From Histomonas meleagridis (taxonomy: Eukaryota > Parabasalia > Tritrichomonadida > Dientamoebidae), in the NCBI GenBank assembly GCA_020186115.1, contig WSYJ01000139.1, positions 310,001 through 374,000 of the forward strand: 64,000 nucleotides of DNA, written 5' to 3'. Positions 21,101-28,608 of the stretch are shown here, piece after piece. The first letter of the stretch is position 1, and every line of letters starts with the position of its first letter. The notes below the pieces were generated by a model that saw only the letters and a program-made list of their open reading frames with translations, made no database searches and had not been told where the DNA came from. A program made the translations under genes and the position numbers.

Positions 21101-23213
21101 CTAAAACAATTTTTTGGAAATCTACAAAATATTTTAATGAAAAATAGAAAAACTTCGGTTGAAATACTTTTGTAATGAAATGTGTCGAAATTGCGTTTTC
21201 AAAGAAGTTATCTTGAAATTGTTTATTTTGATGTTGAAATATTTGGAATGATATTTCATAATAACCAACTTCAAAAAGATAATAAATAAATTCCGATAAA
21301 TATTCCAGTAAATTTAATTGTTGGTTTTCAGTATTTGTTATTAACTTACACCAATTTATCATAAAATTATTAATTTCTTTCAAATCGAAATTCTTTTCAT
21401 CTGATAAAATTAATAATTTAATAATAAGTCTAAAGAATCCTCTAATACAAAATATTATAGATTTTAATGAACCATTTGAAGATTCCAAAAAATTATTTAA
21501 TTTTATCAGAATTTTTTGATGGAAATCTTTATATAATTCATAATCGCCATGAAATGCAAAATAATGTATATATAATAAAAAGTATATTTCAAATTGTGAT
21601 GACCCAATGACAGGAACTAATATATTTTGTAATGATACAAATAAATGAATTACATTTTTCGTTGTTAAGTTATTAATTCCATTAATTAATATATCAAAGA
21701 TAAACATTAAATTATCAATTAATATTGGAACTGGTATAGTTTCTAATAATTGTTGATCACCTAAACTTTTAACTATTGTATAAATCGCTTTAAATTTCTC
21801 AAAGTTTTCATCAGATGAAACTAAATTAGATATAATTTCCGTACTAAATGTTATCGACGCTTTCGATTCTTGATTAGTACTTTCTAATATTATTGGTGTT
21901 GTATGTTTACCATCACCTAGAAATGATTTACTTGAAGAGATTTTATATGTCGATTTACCAATTAAATTAATTTGATTTAACTTATGATTAATATTATATA
22001 TAGTAAAACATAATTGCATTGTGTCTTTAATTGGATATGGTAAATTAATGATAAAAATGTCTTGGAAATTTGGACTTGTTTCATCATACCAACATGTAGT
22101 ATAACTATAATTTACATATTTGGAAGAATCAAATTTAGATTGAATACAATCTAATGCCTCATCATTATTACGGATTTCAAATTTGATAATTAAACTTTTG
22201 GATTTAAGTTGATGACTCTTGTCTGTAATGGTTTCAATCTTAAGTGCCATTTGATGAAATACCGAAAAAAATGGAAAATGATTTGTTAAATGTAAACGAC
22301 GTAAAACATTGAATTCAGTGTTAACGTTCTCCATTGTGACGGTTATTCTGAATTGTTTCGGTTTTTTATGTGTGATTTCTTCAATATAAAACGTGACAAA
22401 TTCTTCCTTAAGTGGCTTTTGGAATAAAGATGGATTTGGAAATGTGATTTTGGAATCTTTTCGAAGTAAAGATGAAAATTCATGTTCTGTTATTGCAAAT
22501 ATACTAAAAGCATCTTTATGCGCTTCTGTTGATTTAGATAATTTGGCTTGAGCTATCTTCTTGTTTTTTTCTGTGCTATCAAGATAATATTTAATGACAT
22601 TTTCCCCATTATGTATTGATGTTGGATGACAAAAAGCAATTATCATACTGACATTATTTGTTACAGATGCTGGATCAAGATGGAAAGTAATGTTTGATGA
22701 TGATGAAGTTTCTTCATCAAAAAATTGTTGACATTGTTTGGGATAAAAATGCCATGGTTGAGAAATATAAGTTCGTGTCTTGTTGTCATAAAGATATGCA
22801 ATACATGTAATGGGTTCAATAAGCTCGAATTGAAAATCAACTTGAACTTGAAGATTAATTTTCTTTAAAAATGATGACTCAACATTCGGTGGTGGGAAAG
22901 AATCTGATCCCTTGATTTCTGTATTGTCTGTTGATTTAAGTTGAGGCATAATTATTTTTAAAGAATCATCAAGATATTTATCAACCTTCGACTCGTCTGG
23001 AAACAAAGATTGGGGCGTGCGTTGAACCTCCATTTCATGGATTTCTGAACAAAAGATATTGCCAATTGGATCTGATTGTATTTCATTAGTTGAAAATTCT
23101 GGAATTTGAAACGGATTTTGAATACCCTTCTTGACACTGACACTATTTTTTATCCATGGTATATCTTTTTGTTGATTTTCATTTATTTCTTCTTCTATTT
23201 GAGGTTCACACAT
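15165..23213 (-). CDS. DOCK-family guanine nucleotide exchange factor with giant DPF/FEIF-repeat tail
   Basis: 2682 residues from the ATG at 23213. Residues about 275-460 look like the lipid-binding C2 domain DHR-1. Helical armadillo-like sequence follows to about 1180. Residues about 1190-1450 hold the catalytic DHR-2 module, recognised by LYLQITFVEPYK and then THGTLTTQWVRRVIL and YEPIRVAYHQIKVRIELL, which is the DOCK order. DOCK proteins activate Rac/Cdc42-type GTPases at membranes. The last ~1200 residues are disordered: a Gln run (about residue 1511), about fifteen DPF tripeptides, a first set of FEIF(K/N)xNEQNK repeats and a C-terminal array of FEIFEQNK units (residues about 2250-2460). 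DPF and FxxF peptides are known ligands of AP-2 appendages and EH-type adaptors, so the tail resembles Eps15 or epsin. I see no frameshift. Confidence 0.88.
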   Translation of the reverse strand: MCEPQIEEEINENQQKDIPWIKNSVSVKKGIQNPFQIPEFSTNEIQSDPIGNIFCSEIHEMEVQRTPQSLFPDESKVDKYLDDSLKIIMPQLKSTDNTEIKGSDSFPPPNVESSFLKKINLQVQVDFQFELIEPITCIAYLYDNKTRTYISQPWHFYPKQCQQFFDEETSSSSNITFHLDPASVTNNVSMIIAFCHPTSIHNGENVIKYYLDSTEKNKKIAQAKLSKSTEAHKDAFSIFAITEHEFSSLLRKDSKITFPNPSLFQKPLKEEFVTFYIEEITHKKPKQFRITVTMENVNTEFNVLRRLHLTNHFPFFSVFHQMALKIETITDKSHQLKSKSLIIKFEIRNNDEALDCIQSKFDSSKYVNYSYTTCWYDETSPNFQDIFIINLPYPIKDTMQLCFTIYNINHKLNQINLIGKSTYKISSSKSFLGDGKHTTPIILESTNQESKASITFSTEIISNLVSSDENFEKFKAIYTIVKSLGDQQLLETIPVPILIDNLMFIFDILINGINNLTTKNVIHLFVSLQNILVPVIGSSQFEIYFLLYIHYFAFHGDYELYKDFHQKILIKLNNFLESSNGSLKSIIFCIRGFFRLIIKLLILSDEKNFDLKEINNFMINWCKLITNTENQQLNLLEYLSEFIYYLFEVGYYEISFQIFQHQNKQFQDNFFENAISTHFITKVFQPKFFYFSLKYFVDFQKIVLEIIIKSYQNKINPKIFIILLKLFRFYPKEMLITISTTLESSIYSINPDNFQANDIQLSEVFFILFILFNTDPITYKETEVSQEKNLYIILRKILQRIIKEYNKNENQKKENVPEKKLDTLPQNFRKKSHTLILRKSNHADTLKELKDLELNFDQTPIQIDFLSICNETYYLLSVFMKNYLKNSTNNNVNNTIELYYDILNLKCNNETLKVMCETFSMIIKSSFKDLLYLKKCSLIEILQTYLIYLSENNSFSNEIKQVIFDIFETCKNKYLIYGVLTHILFLLPNSNLSSNNLIELTKLIQNDTDEDDILIFCDIFKKLITNTKLLNNNKLTIESKSELLLERSFLFIYSPNDMIIILKSLSNYLEKKDKPVESAFTIVLQSAIIIEYLTFNGNLPNIFELEHPCLAFSKCSSLVNNLAMPNEAIKSVLNIIELFDSEQIQKFHLLSNLEKIFDLCQKGLTYILPIILLDIYWPLFENERSYLELSKIFSTYSLLFKDISNFKSSDTDANTDRFFRVTFYGEEFNNDNGKTYIYREKRLTHVYQFSESLISIYKELYGNDKVELITENLFMNQEKLQPNKLYLQITFVEPYKNKEINKITQFYFDTPFVKDSDQTHGTLTTQWVRRVILNTDYELPNVLQRFPVQKDGIHIIDYEPIRVAYHQIKVRIELLQKSLESEDYLQIQRILHGSLLATVNEGPSKIIQTFLTDKSKIKNKDKMTQKLINAFDLFIKINKKGLKVHGKWVLDNPTFIPLQEELESAFMQLKDMLESIKNNTIQQKPKVVKKVVRKIKTKPIPVKQEIVQQQQQQQNIYKSQEVSVEIDSSPKNNEIIDNQQKSIENKLFAQNETLKRDLDQNELYNKQKIRARSSTVKHPITSTVKPPITPTEIVRKDEDSFKRRKSDQFKDNTINNEQNDPFELFKQRSSNEFNDTEYKRSKSLDQNEQDTNEFFNSMNQQQSDVSQSNESENKLFDLFDKQNKNDQQQIIDPFVQFNIGFTDTFKQDNITIVEQNQLDNSPIKQNDNNTFNNNNNNNVDLFEQFNRNYVDPFKQENLTFIDPFQSNYNSTDPYQSNNTNLPDPFANNSNNNFPDPFANANFPDPFANKSFVDPFKSNANVSDSFANDNQTFPDPFKSNKNISDPFKPNNNQNKGFINKSNSFVASNKNSSSNSFEIFQQNEQQKTINKSNSFVNDKNDESESNSFEIFKQNEQNKSVNRSSSYAKSNKNDITTDQFEIFKQNEQNKISTSNSFVEQKITSEDKSDQFEIFNKNEQNKISTSNSFVEQKITSEDKSDQFEIFNKNEQNKTINKSKSLVVNKGDVNPFDIFKQNNQNNTITESSSFAQNESDYKSNSFELFNNSHPTSTESNDNKQTANDSFNNNQNANIKSFDTSNMNSNQSMNESPTVGSFDTPPITDPFATNSQSASTSSFNNNNQSQSIGSFDTPNMSDPFANSQSPSIGSFSSNNQMMSGDPFGSPIGSFSNNQMNAFGPSSPISNTFDQFTQPARKQPKEDQFAFADPFRQEKPKPKEEKVTKENKEEKVEEKKQEAQKQKEDNSQFEIFEQNKAKQTEQTKKDNSQFEIFEQNKQKQTEQTKKDNSQFEIFEQNKAKQTEPPKQDNKASFEIFEQNKQKKAEPPKQDNKASFEIFEQNKPKAEQAKKDNSQFEIFEQNKQKQTEQAKKDNSQFEIFEQNKAKQTEPPKQDNKASFEIFEQNKQKKAEPPKQDNKASFEIFEQNKPKPEQAKKDNSQFDIFEQSKQVKAEPPKQDNKSQFELFDKPSASKPQQDNIIIDLFETSPSPATAQDSKAKIELFEPSTPKPKQDNSNIISLELFNQQTSSPPKQDNKSQQVSYDMFRSSSNQQQNTFQSFGSPPNNNFDVFQPTTSNINQSNQFDPFNQNTFGGPPQNSNMPFTTLQQPNQMPLQLDNQPNPYDPYSDFRNLAKSTPQRGTFNNFQNNNQNHLSASTSGPPQNNGPNFFSF
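15838..16455 (-). repeat. 63-66 bp coding tandem repeat (FEIFEQNK units) in the DOCK gene
   Basis: About eleven units encode variants of DNSQFEIFEQNK or DNKASFEIFEQNK joined by KxKQTEQTK, KKAEPPKQ or AEQAKK linkers. The linker order shows that a block of several units was itself duplicated. The DNA is visibly GC-richer than the rest of the gene. Confidence 0.9.
17208..17393 (-). repeat. 93-bp near-perfect direct duplication in the DOCK tail
   Basis: The sequence beginning aaatatttcgaattgatctg at 17208 recurs at 17301 with almost no change. It encodes a repeated unit ending DQFEIFNKNEQNK, so this duplication is recent. Confidence 0.9.
18674..18697 (-). repeat. TTG/CAA microsatellite encoding polyglutamine
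   Basis: A run of TTG triplets on the plus strand encodes a Gln tract just after the DHR-2 domain, at the start of the disordered tail of the DOCK-like protein. Confidence 0.85.
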
Positions 23214-23927
23214 AATTTTGATCGTTTATCACCCAAAATATAAAAATGTCAAAAAAAAAATCTGTGAAAATCTTTGTCTGCCACATATTCCCTATCAAAA
23301 CTGATTCACCGAAAAATTACATTTAACATTTTTTATTATTTTATAGAATTCATCAGCCAATTTATTCAAATAAAAATGATTTTTTGAAAACATTAACTTA
23401 TATGTATTTGAGATTCTCAATTATGTATTTCATTTTTTAATGAATTGGATATTTATATGTTTTTTACTAATGACAAATATTGTAAACTTTGCCAAAAATA
23501 TACCATTCCCTCTCTGTATACAATGACAGGTAATCTTTTATTATGTATTATAATGCCTATTTTAGTTGGGATATAGTTTTCATCATATAGTTTTATTTTA
23601 AAGAAAAAAAATTGAAATGTTTTAGAGTTAGCAAAATATAAACACATGTTTAAACATTTGCTCAATTGCTGATTACAATGATTTAAAATATTTGTATACA
23701 AAATTTATATGTAAAATAGTTGGTATGTTTGGGAAACCATGGAATTTTAAATTGAAAAAAGCACTTTTGCGGTAAAGTACAATTTTAAAAAGTGTCAACA
23801 TTTTTTCACTTGGCGGTTTTACGTTGAACTTTAACCGTCTGACTTTCTTTAAAAATTAAATCCAAAAAACTGTTGTAATGCAACTTTTGTGTGAATTTTC
23901 TTTTCAGCAGCGGTTTTGGATTTTGGA
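23214..23927. other. intergenic region between divergent DOCK and BspA genes
   Basis: About 700 bp of AT-rich sequence. Just upstream of the BspA gene a TAACCGTC box (23832-23839) matches the Myb consensus YAACNG. An open frame on the minus strand near 23453-23701 shows no family features and is not called. Confidence 0.5.
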
Positions 23928-25901
23928 ATGATAAATGTCCAAATCTTGACCATTGTATTGCTCAAAAACCAAATTTGCAGTTCACCACAGCCTCAATTAA
24001 ACCTAATGTTTTACAAATATAAATTTAATCAATTTTATAATTTATTTAATGATGATTTTCAGATCAATATCCTTCTTAAGATCATTAAATTTTCCTACAC
24101 TCCTCATAAAAATTTGTTTAATCATTTTGAAAATTTACTATTTCACCATAATCATTGCATTTCAGAAATCAAAACTAATTCGTATATGAATTTATTATCG
24201 AATGAGTTCAATACTAATTTTTCAATCCCAAATTACAAACTTATACGTAAACATTTTAATGATAAATTCTTTTATCTTAATAATTTCGAGTTTAGTTTCT
24301 TAATAATTGGACAGTCTTTTTTAATTTATTATATTATTTTTAATTTGCTGAGATCATTAAAAAAATTTGGTATCCATAAGTTAGAATCTTATTATACACC
24401 GAAACGAACATTTGGTTTAATTTTTTTCATTTTTCTCTTTATTGTGCATTCATACGAAACGTCACTTATTATAACATCTTCAAATGAATTCACTGAAGAA
24501 GCAAAAAATACAACGACACATGTTACAATAGAAGGAAGTATAACTTCTATACCAGATGCTTTCCAAGAATGGCCTTTGCTAATTTATGCTCAAATTGGAG
24601 ATTCAGTAGAAACAATTGGAAAAAATGCATTCCAAAATTGTTATAACTTAAGTAATGTAATCTTTGGGAATGGAGTGAAAAATATTTTAGATAATGCATT
24701 TTATTCATGTTCTTCATTAGATAATATTACATTACCAACATCAGTTCAATCAATTGGAATGTCTGCTTTTGCTTCATGTACAAGTGTTAAATTTTTTGCT
24801 GTTTCTAATGAAAATCAATATTATACTATTCTTGATAATGGTGTGCTTTATGATAAAAATCAACAAAAATTAGTTCGTTATCCTGTTGGAAATATTAATG
24901 AAAAATATGAAATTCCAAACACAGTAACAGAAATTGATCACTATTCATTTTATTCATGTGTTTCATTGAACACAATTGTTATTGGTGAAAATGTTAATGC
25001 TATTGGTTCACGCGCATTTCAATACTGCACTAATCTCTATTGCATTATTTATCGTGGTACAAAAATTAAAACTTCTTATTCAAGCTCCTTTGGTAATGTA
25101 CCTGCAAAATATGTTTATACCTTAGATACTTATGAAGGAACAAATTTTTGTGGTATTAATGTAATTAAAGGAGCTACAGAAGAACAGTGCACTGTTCCAA
25201 CAAATACATTCATTGTATCAAAAACATTCACTAATTCAAATATATTTTCTAACTTAAATTCATTTAATAGATCAAATACATTTACTCAGTCTAATACATA
25301 TACTATATCAAATTCATTCACCAAATCTAACACATTTACTAAGTCAAATACATTTTCGCATTCATATATTGCTTCTTGTTCGTCAGATATAAGTATAACT
25401 CATTCTTTCATTTTAACTGCTTTTTCATATATTTATGAATCTTTTTCTTTATATTCATTTATAACAAATTCTTTTTTGCTCTCAATAATTGATTCTTCGC
25501 AAACATATATTAATACATATATTATTTATTATGATTATACTGTTGTATTATATACTTCTTACTATATCTTTTATTCAGATTTTTATACATTAATGAATCA
25601 AAACAATATTTTAGTGAATGATAATACAAAGCAAAATATAATCATCGGTATATGCGTTGCAATTGTAATTGTATTGATTATTTCAATAGTCATCATAATA
25701 ATTATACATAAACATAATAAAAAACAAAACAGTAATAGCAATGATTATGAAAATGAAAATAATTTGAAAACATTGAAAGAAGAAGAAAATTCAGCATTAG
25801 GAAACTTTTCTACAGGATTGTCAATTGCAAATTCTGAGGAAGATCCGTTTGCAAAGGATTTCAAAGAAGATAATATCATTATGAATTTTAGCAATATATA
25901 A
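23928..25901 (+). CDS. BspA-like LRR_5 type I membrane protein
   Basis: 657 residues from the first ATG (23928); an in-frame ATG at 24006 is a possible alternative start. A leader of about 165 residues contains a hydrophobic stretch (FLIIGQSFLIYYIIFNLL), and a second one (FGLIFFIFLFIV) directly precedes the LRR region. The LRR_5 units follow (IGKNAFQNC, LDNAFYSC, IGMSAFASC, IDHYSFYSC, IGSRAFQYC). After these come a Ser/Thr/Asn stalk with repeats of the type SNTFTK, a membrane segment (IIGICVAIVIVLIISIVIII) and a basic then acidic cytoplasmic tail ending with EEDPFAKDFKEDN. BspA-like proteins of trichomonads are surface-exposed, and some have been linked to adhesion. The DPF tail is shared with the protein at 53976. 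Confidence 0.88.
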   Translation: MINVQILTIVLLKNQICSSPQPQLNLMFYKYKFNQFYNLFNDDFQINILLKIIKFSYTPHKNLFNHFENLLFHHNHCISEIKTNSYMNLLSNEFNTNFSIPNYKLIRKHFNDKFFYLNNFEFSFLIIGQSFLIYYIIFNLLRSLKKFGIHKLESYYTPKRTFGLIFFIFLFIVHSYETSLIITSSNEFTEEAKNTTTHVTIEGSITSIPDAFQEWPLLIYAQIGDSVETIGKNAFQNCYNLSNVIFGNGVKNILDNAFYSCSSLDNITLPTSVQSIGMSAFASCTSVKFFAVSNENQYYTILDNGVLYDKNQQKLVRYPVGNINEKYEIPNTVTEIDHYSFYSCVSLNTIVIGENVNAIGSRAFQYCTNLYCIIYRGTKIKTSYSSSFGNVPAKYVYTLDTYEGTNFCGINVIKGATEEQCTVPTNTFIVSKTFTNSNIFSNLNSFNRSNTFTQSNTYTISNSFTKSNTFTKSNTFSHSYIASCSSDISITHSFILTAFSYIYESFSLYSFITNSFLLSIIDSSQTYINTYIIYYDYTVVLYTSYYIFYSDFYTLMNQNNILVNDNTKQNIIIGICVAIVIVLIISIVIIIIIHKHNKKQNSNSNDYENENNLKTLKEEENSALGNFSTGLSIANSEEDPFAKDFKEDNIIMNFSNI

Positions 25902-26221
25902 ACATTGTAAAATATCTTTCTCCTGGTCCTTTCATAATTACACATTAACAAATTATTATTAATTATGTAAACACGAAATAAAAGGTGTGTAGATGGTGAT
26001 GATCTTTGATAAAACGAAGGATATACATACAAAGAAGAAAATGCAAATATTTAAAGGGATTATATATACAAGAATAGCTGTTAAGTGCATTAAAGAATTT
26101 CGTTTGATTGTTGCTATTATAAAAATGTTATTTTACAATTTTTATCATTTATTTTGTCTTAAATTATTTATTTTTAGACTTTAGATTGTTCTTTATTTTT
26201 CTTTTTAAAAAATAAAAAAAA

Positions 26222-26303
26222 CGACACGAACCAGATTCGAACTGATGAGGGATAAACCCATAGGGACTCAAATCCTACGCCTTAACCACTCGGCCATCGT
26301 GCC
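26222..26303 (-). tRNA. tRNA-Ser (anticodon TGA)
   Basis: 82 nt on the minus strand. Acceptor GGCACGA pairs with TCGTGTC (one G-T), with discriminator G. The D arm GGCCGAGTGGTTAAGGC is of the class II type, a variable arm GGG-TTTA-CCC follows the anticodon arm, and the T arm has loop TTCGAAT. The anticodon stem TAGGA/CCCTA with loop TTTGAGT gives anticodon TGA. The base next to the loop is an A-C mismatch and position 37 is G rather than the usual A. A T run on the transcript side, just below 26222, serves as terminator. Confidence 0.92.
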
Positions 26304-26462
26304 TGACGATTCCTTCCAAAAATGGAAGCAACGAATTACTTACTTTAACAGGATAGTTTCAACCCGCATAAAAATAGGGTAACCCTGTAGACACGATCAA
26401 AACGGATTCAAAACATTCCTATCGTATTTGTGCAAAAAAGAAAGAAAAGAAAAAAAAAACAA

Positions 26463-26924
26463 ATGGAAGAAATATCAAATGAAAGTATTCAACAAATCCT
26501 TGACGAAAATTCTAAACTTCTTGCAGTTATAATGAAATGTCAAAATGAAGGAAGAATTATGGACTCAATTCTTTATCAAACACGACTTCAATTAAATCTT
26601 GTCCAACTTGCATCTATTGCAGATAATAGACCTCATCCATCAGTTGGACCACAAGCAGTCAAAGAAATAATTACATCATCTACAGAAGCGACAGAAGAAA
26701 AGTTAAAGTTATCAAAGTTTATTCAAACGATTCGAAGAGTTGGACTTCGTGATTTAGAATTAATTTCAACACTCACTGATATACCTATTAAAGAAGTTCG
26801 AACACTTTCGACAACATATATCGAATTTTTAAAACGTCAAAACAGGAATCATGAAGCAGAAGAATATGAAGAAGAACTTTCATCAAGTATGATGTCACAA
26901 GATATTCAAAGTTCAAACGTATAA
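26463..26924 (+). CDS. SS18/SSXT-family protein (SWI/SNF coactivator subunit), copy 1
   Basis: 153 residues from the ATG at 26463. Residues about 6-55 carry the SSXT (SNH) domain: IQQILDENSKLL, then CQNEGR and YQTRLQLNLVQLASIAD, corresponding to IQQMLDEN...NQNKGK...YQQRLQQNLMYLAAIAD in human SS18 and plant GIF proteins. SS18 is a BAF-type SWI/SNF subunit, and GIF proteins are transcription coactivators. The remainder is helical with an acidic Ser-rich end, without the QPGY-rich domain of animal SS18. A TTCCTATCGT box lies about 40 bp upstream. The protein is identical, as far as I can read, to the inverted copy at 45833-46294. Confidence 0.87.
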   Translation: MEEISNESIQQILDENSKLLAVIMKCQNEGRIMDSILYQTRLQLNLVQLASIADNRPHPSVGPQAVKEIITSSTEATEEKLKLSKFIQTIRRVGLRDLELISTLTDIPIKEVRTLSTTYIEFLKRQNRNHEAEEYEEELSSSMMSQDIQSSNV

Positions 26925-27008
26925 AAAAAAAAAAAAAAAATCACTATTATTATTATTATTTTTTGATAAATAAATTAAAACATAGATTTATTTTTATTTT
27001 ATTATATT
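26925..27008. repeat. poly-A and ATT microsatellite between convergent genes
   Basis: A run of As after the SS18-like stop is followed by several ATT triplets at about 26945-26960. The run of As is absent or shorter in the inverted copy, so this is one of the points where the copies differ. Confidence 0.75.
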
Positions 27009-27434
27009 TTATTTATGTTTAATAACTTGAATAGAAATTTCTGCATCTCCAATTATTTTTGATTCTTCTGAAAGACAAAGAACATGAAAAATTGCTTTCT
27101 GTCCTTGAATATCTTTTACTTTACCTTGAATTAAAAAATGTTTACCAAGTGATAAAGGTGCTTTATGTTGACAAACAACTTTAGAAGTAACTGTTGAATA
27201 ATCCTTTGGAAGAAATGAATTTACATATTTACATGTTTCATCATTCATTTGACTAATCATTCCTGGTGTTGATAAAATATCATCTCCTGCTTTTTGTGTT
27301 CGATTTGTAGAAAGATTAAAAGTAACTTCTTTATTACTTTGAAATTCTGACTCTAATTTTAATAATTCTCTTAAATTGATATCTTTAGTTGAAATCCAAT
27401 GACGTGAAATATTTTTTGTTGATGAAATTAACAT
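27009..27434 (-). CDS. hotdog-fold thioesterase (FlK-like), copy 1
   Basis: 141 residues from the ATG at 27434. The sequence TPGMISQMNDETCKYVNSFL followed by STVTSKVVCQHKAPLSLGKH and a GQKAIFHVLCLSEESKIIGD strand follows the hotdog thioesterase order seen in fluoroacetyl-CoA thioesterase FlK-like proteins: helix with Glu/Thr, then the TxVxxxHxAPxxxG strand, then F-x-V-x-x-x-D/E and IG. These enzymes hydrolyse acyl-CoA thioesters; the substrate cannot be told. The first 45 residues are less conserved and could be a targeting or dimerisation segment. The gene is divergent from PTPA with 65 bp between the start codons. Confidence 0.78.
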   Translation of the reverse strand: MLISSTKNISRHWISTKDINLRELLKLESEFQSNKEVTFNLSTNRTQKAGDDILSTPGMISQMNDETCKYVNSFLPKDYSTVTSKVVCQHKAPLSLGKHFLIQGKVKDIQGQKAIFHVLCLSEESKIIGDAEISIQVIKHK

Positions 27435-27499
27435 TTTTAAATAAGAAACAATTCCTATCGTTATGGTTTACTTCTGTTTAACGGTTTTTATTATTTTTC
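27435..27499. promoter_or_regulatory. compact bidirectional promoter with two Myb-type boxes
   Basis: Only 65 bp separate the divergent thioesterase and PTPA start codons. TATCGTTA (27456-27463, reverse complement TAACGATA) lies 22 bp from the thioesterase ATG, and TAACGG (27479-27484) lies 16 bp before the PTPA ATG. TAACGATA is, from memory, the T. vaginalis Myb recognition element, and TAACGG is the general Myb consensus. Both boxes are kept in the inverted copy. Confidence 0.55.
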
Positions 27500-28423
27500 A
27501 TGAATAAACAACAAACACAAATACCTTGTCGAAAAATTAAAAATAAAGAAGATATTAACATATGGAAAGAAACACCTGCTTATTATGATATTAAAAGAAC
27601 TTTTTATCAACTTTTAAATTCTGTTCAAAGTAAGTCTCGAAAACCAAAAGAAAAATCGAGGAATATTATTATTCAAGAACTTCTAGAAATATTTTCACGA
27701 TTAAAACAATATTTAAATGAAACAGAAATTATCACACAAAAATCCATTTTTCGTAATAAAGGATTTTGTCAATGGTTATTTAAAGTCAAAGAAAATGCAC
27801 ATGAATTATTTTCAAGGGTTACGAATAATGAAGAAGTAATATATTATTTTACAGAATCATTTGGTAATCTTCACCGTGTTGATTTTGGTACAGGTCATGA
27901 ATTTAATTTTTTAGCATTTATTACAATTTTAAATAAAATTTATCTTTTAAGTGAAGAAGATTCAAAGTTTATAGTGTTTAATATCTTTTGGGAATATTGG
28001 AACCTTATTTATCAAGTTATTAATAAATTTCAAGTTGCACCAGCAGGTTCACATGGAGCATGGGGCATTAATGATTATCTTATTCTTCCATTTGTATTTG
28101 GTTCGTCACAACTTATTGGTAATTCAGAAATCACGCCAAGTAATATTAATGAAGAAAATATTTCAACACATTATAAAGAAGAATTTTGTTATTGTATGAG
28201 TATTTCACATTTACACCATTGTAAATATGGGAATTTTGAAACATCATCACGAATGTTAAATTCATTAAGATATGTACCAAATTTTGAAACATTACGAGAA
28301 GGAATGGTTAAACTTTATTTTGATGAAGTCGTGAATAATTTTTTTGTTGTTCAACAATTTGGATTTGGAGAACTTTTAAAATGGGAAAGCAAAGAAAATA
28401 ATGAAGAAAATTTTATTAAATAA
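27500..28423 (+). CDS. PTPA: PTPA, serine/threonine phosphatase 2A activator (peptidyl-prolyl isomerase fold), copy 1
   Basis: 307 residues from the ATG at 27500, close to the usual ~320 of the family. Signature stretches are VDFGTGHEFNFLAF, then PAGSHGAWGINDYLILPFVF with GSSQLIG, and later MVKLYFDEVVNNFFVVQQF, all of which line up with yeast Rrd1/Rrd2 and human PTPA. The protein helps load metal and activate the PP2A catalytic subunit. The N-terminus is lysine rich, as in other members. Nothing is missing. The frame differs from the inverted copy at 44330-45255, which has two single-base insertions. Confidence 0.96.
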   Translation: MNKQQTQIPCRKIKNKEDINIWKETPAYYDIKRTFYQLLNSVQSKSRKPKEKSRNIIIQELLEIFSRLKQYLNETEIITQKSIFRNKGFCQWLFKVKENAHELFSRVTNNEEVIYYFTESFGNLHRVDFGTGHEFNFLAFITILNKIYLLSEEDSKFIVFNIFWEYWNLIYQVINKFQVAPAGSHGAWGINDYLILPFVFGSSQLIGNSEITPSNINEENISTHYKEEFCYCMSISHLHHCKYGNFETSSRMLNSLRYVPNFETLREGMVKLYFDEVVNNFFVVQQFGFGELLKWESKENNEENFIK

Positions 28424-28517
28424 TGTATTTTAATAAAAATATTTTTTTTAATTTCAATTTTTCAATTTATCTTTTTGTTGTAATATGAAAAGTGGCAATG
28501 TAAATAAATCAATGAAA

Positions 28518-28523
28518 CCGTTA
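28518..28523 (-). promoter_or_regulatory. TAACGG box upstream of the CX3C gene
   Basis: CCGTTA (TAACGG on the other strand) lies about 86 bp before the ATG at 28609 and is preserved in copy 2 at 44230-44235. Confidence 0.35.
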
Positions 28524-28608
28524 TTTTAAAACATCGAAAATTTACGGTTATCGATTCAATTTTCTATTGATTTGACAGGCAAAATGCGGTTTGAGGCTCA
28601 TAACAAAA

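Noticed and set aside
26222-26303. Reading this tRNA as tRNA-Leu because of the long variable arm
   Set aside because: The anticodon loop is TTTGAGT, giving TGA, and the acceptor and D arm fit eukaryotic tRNA-Ser.
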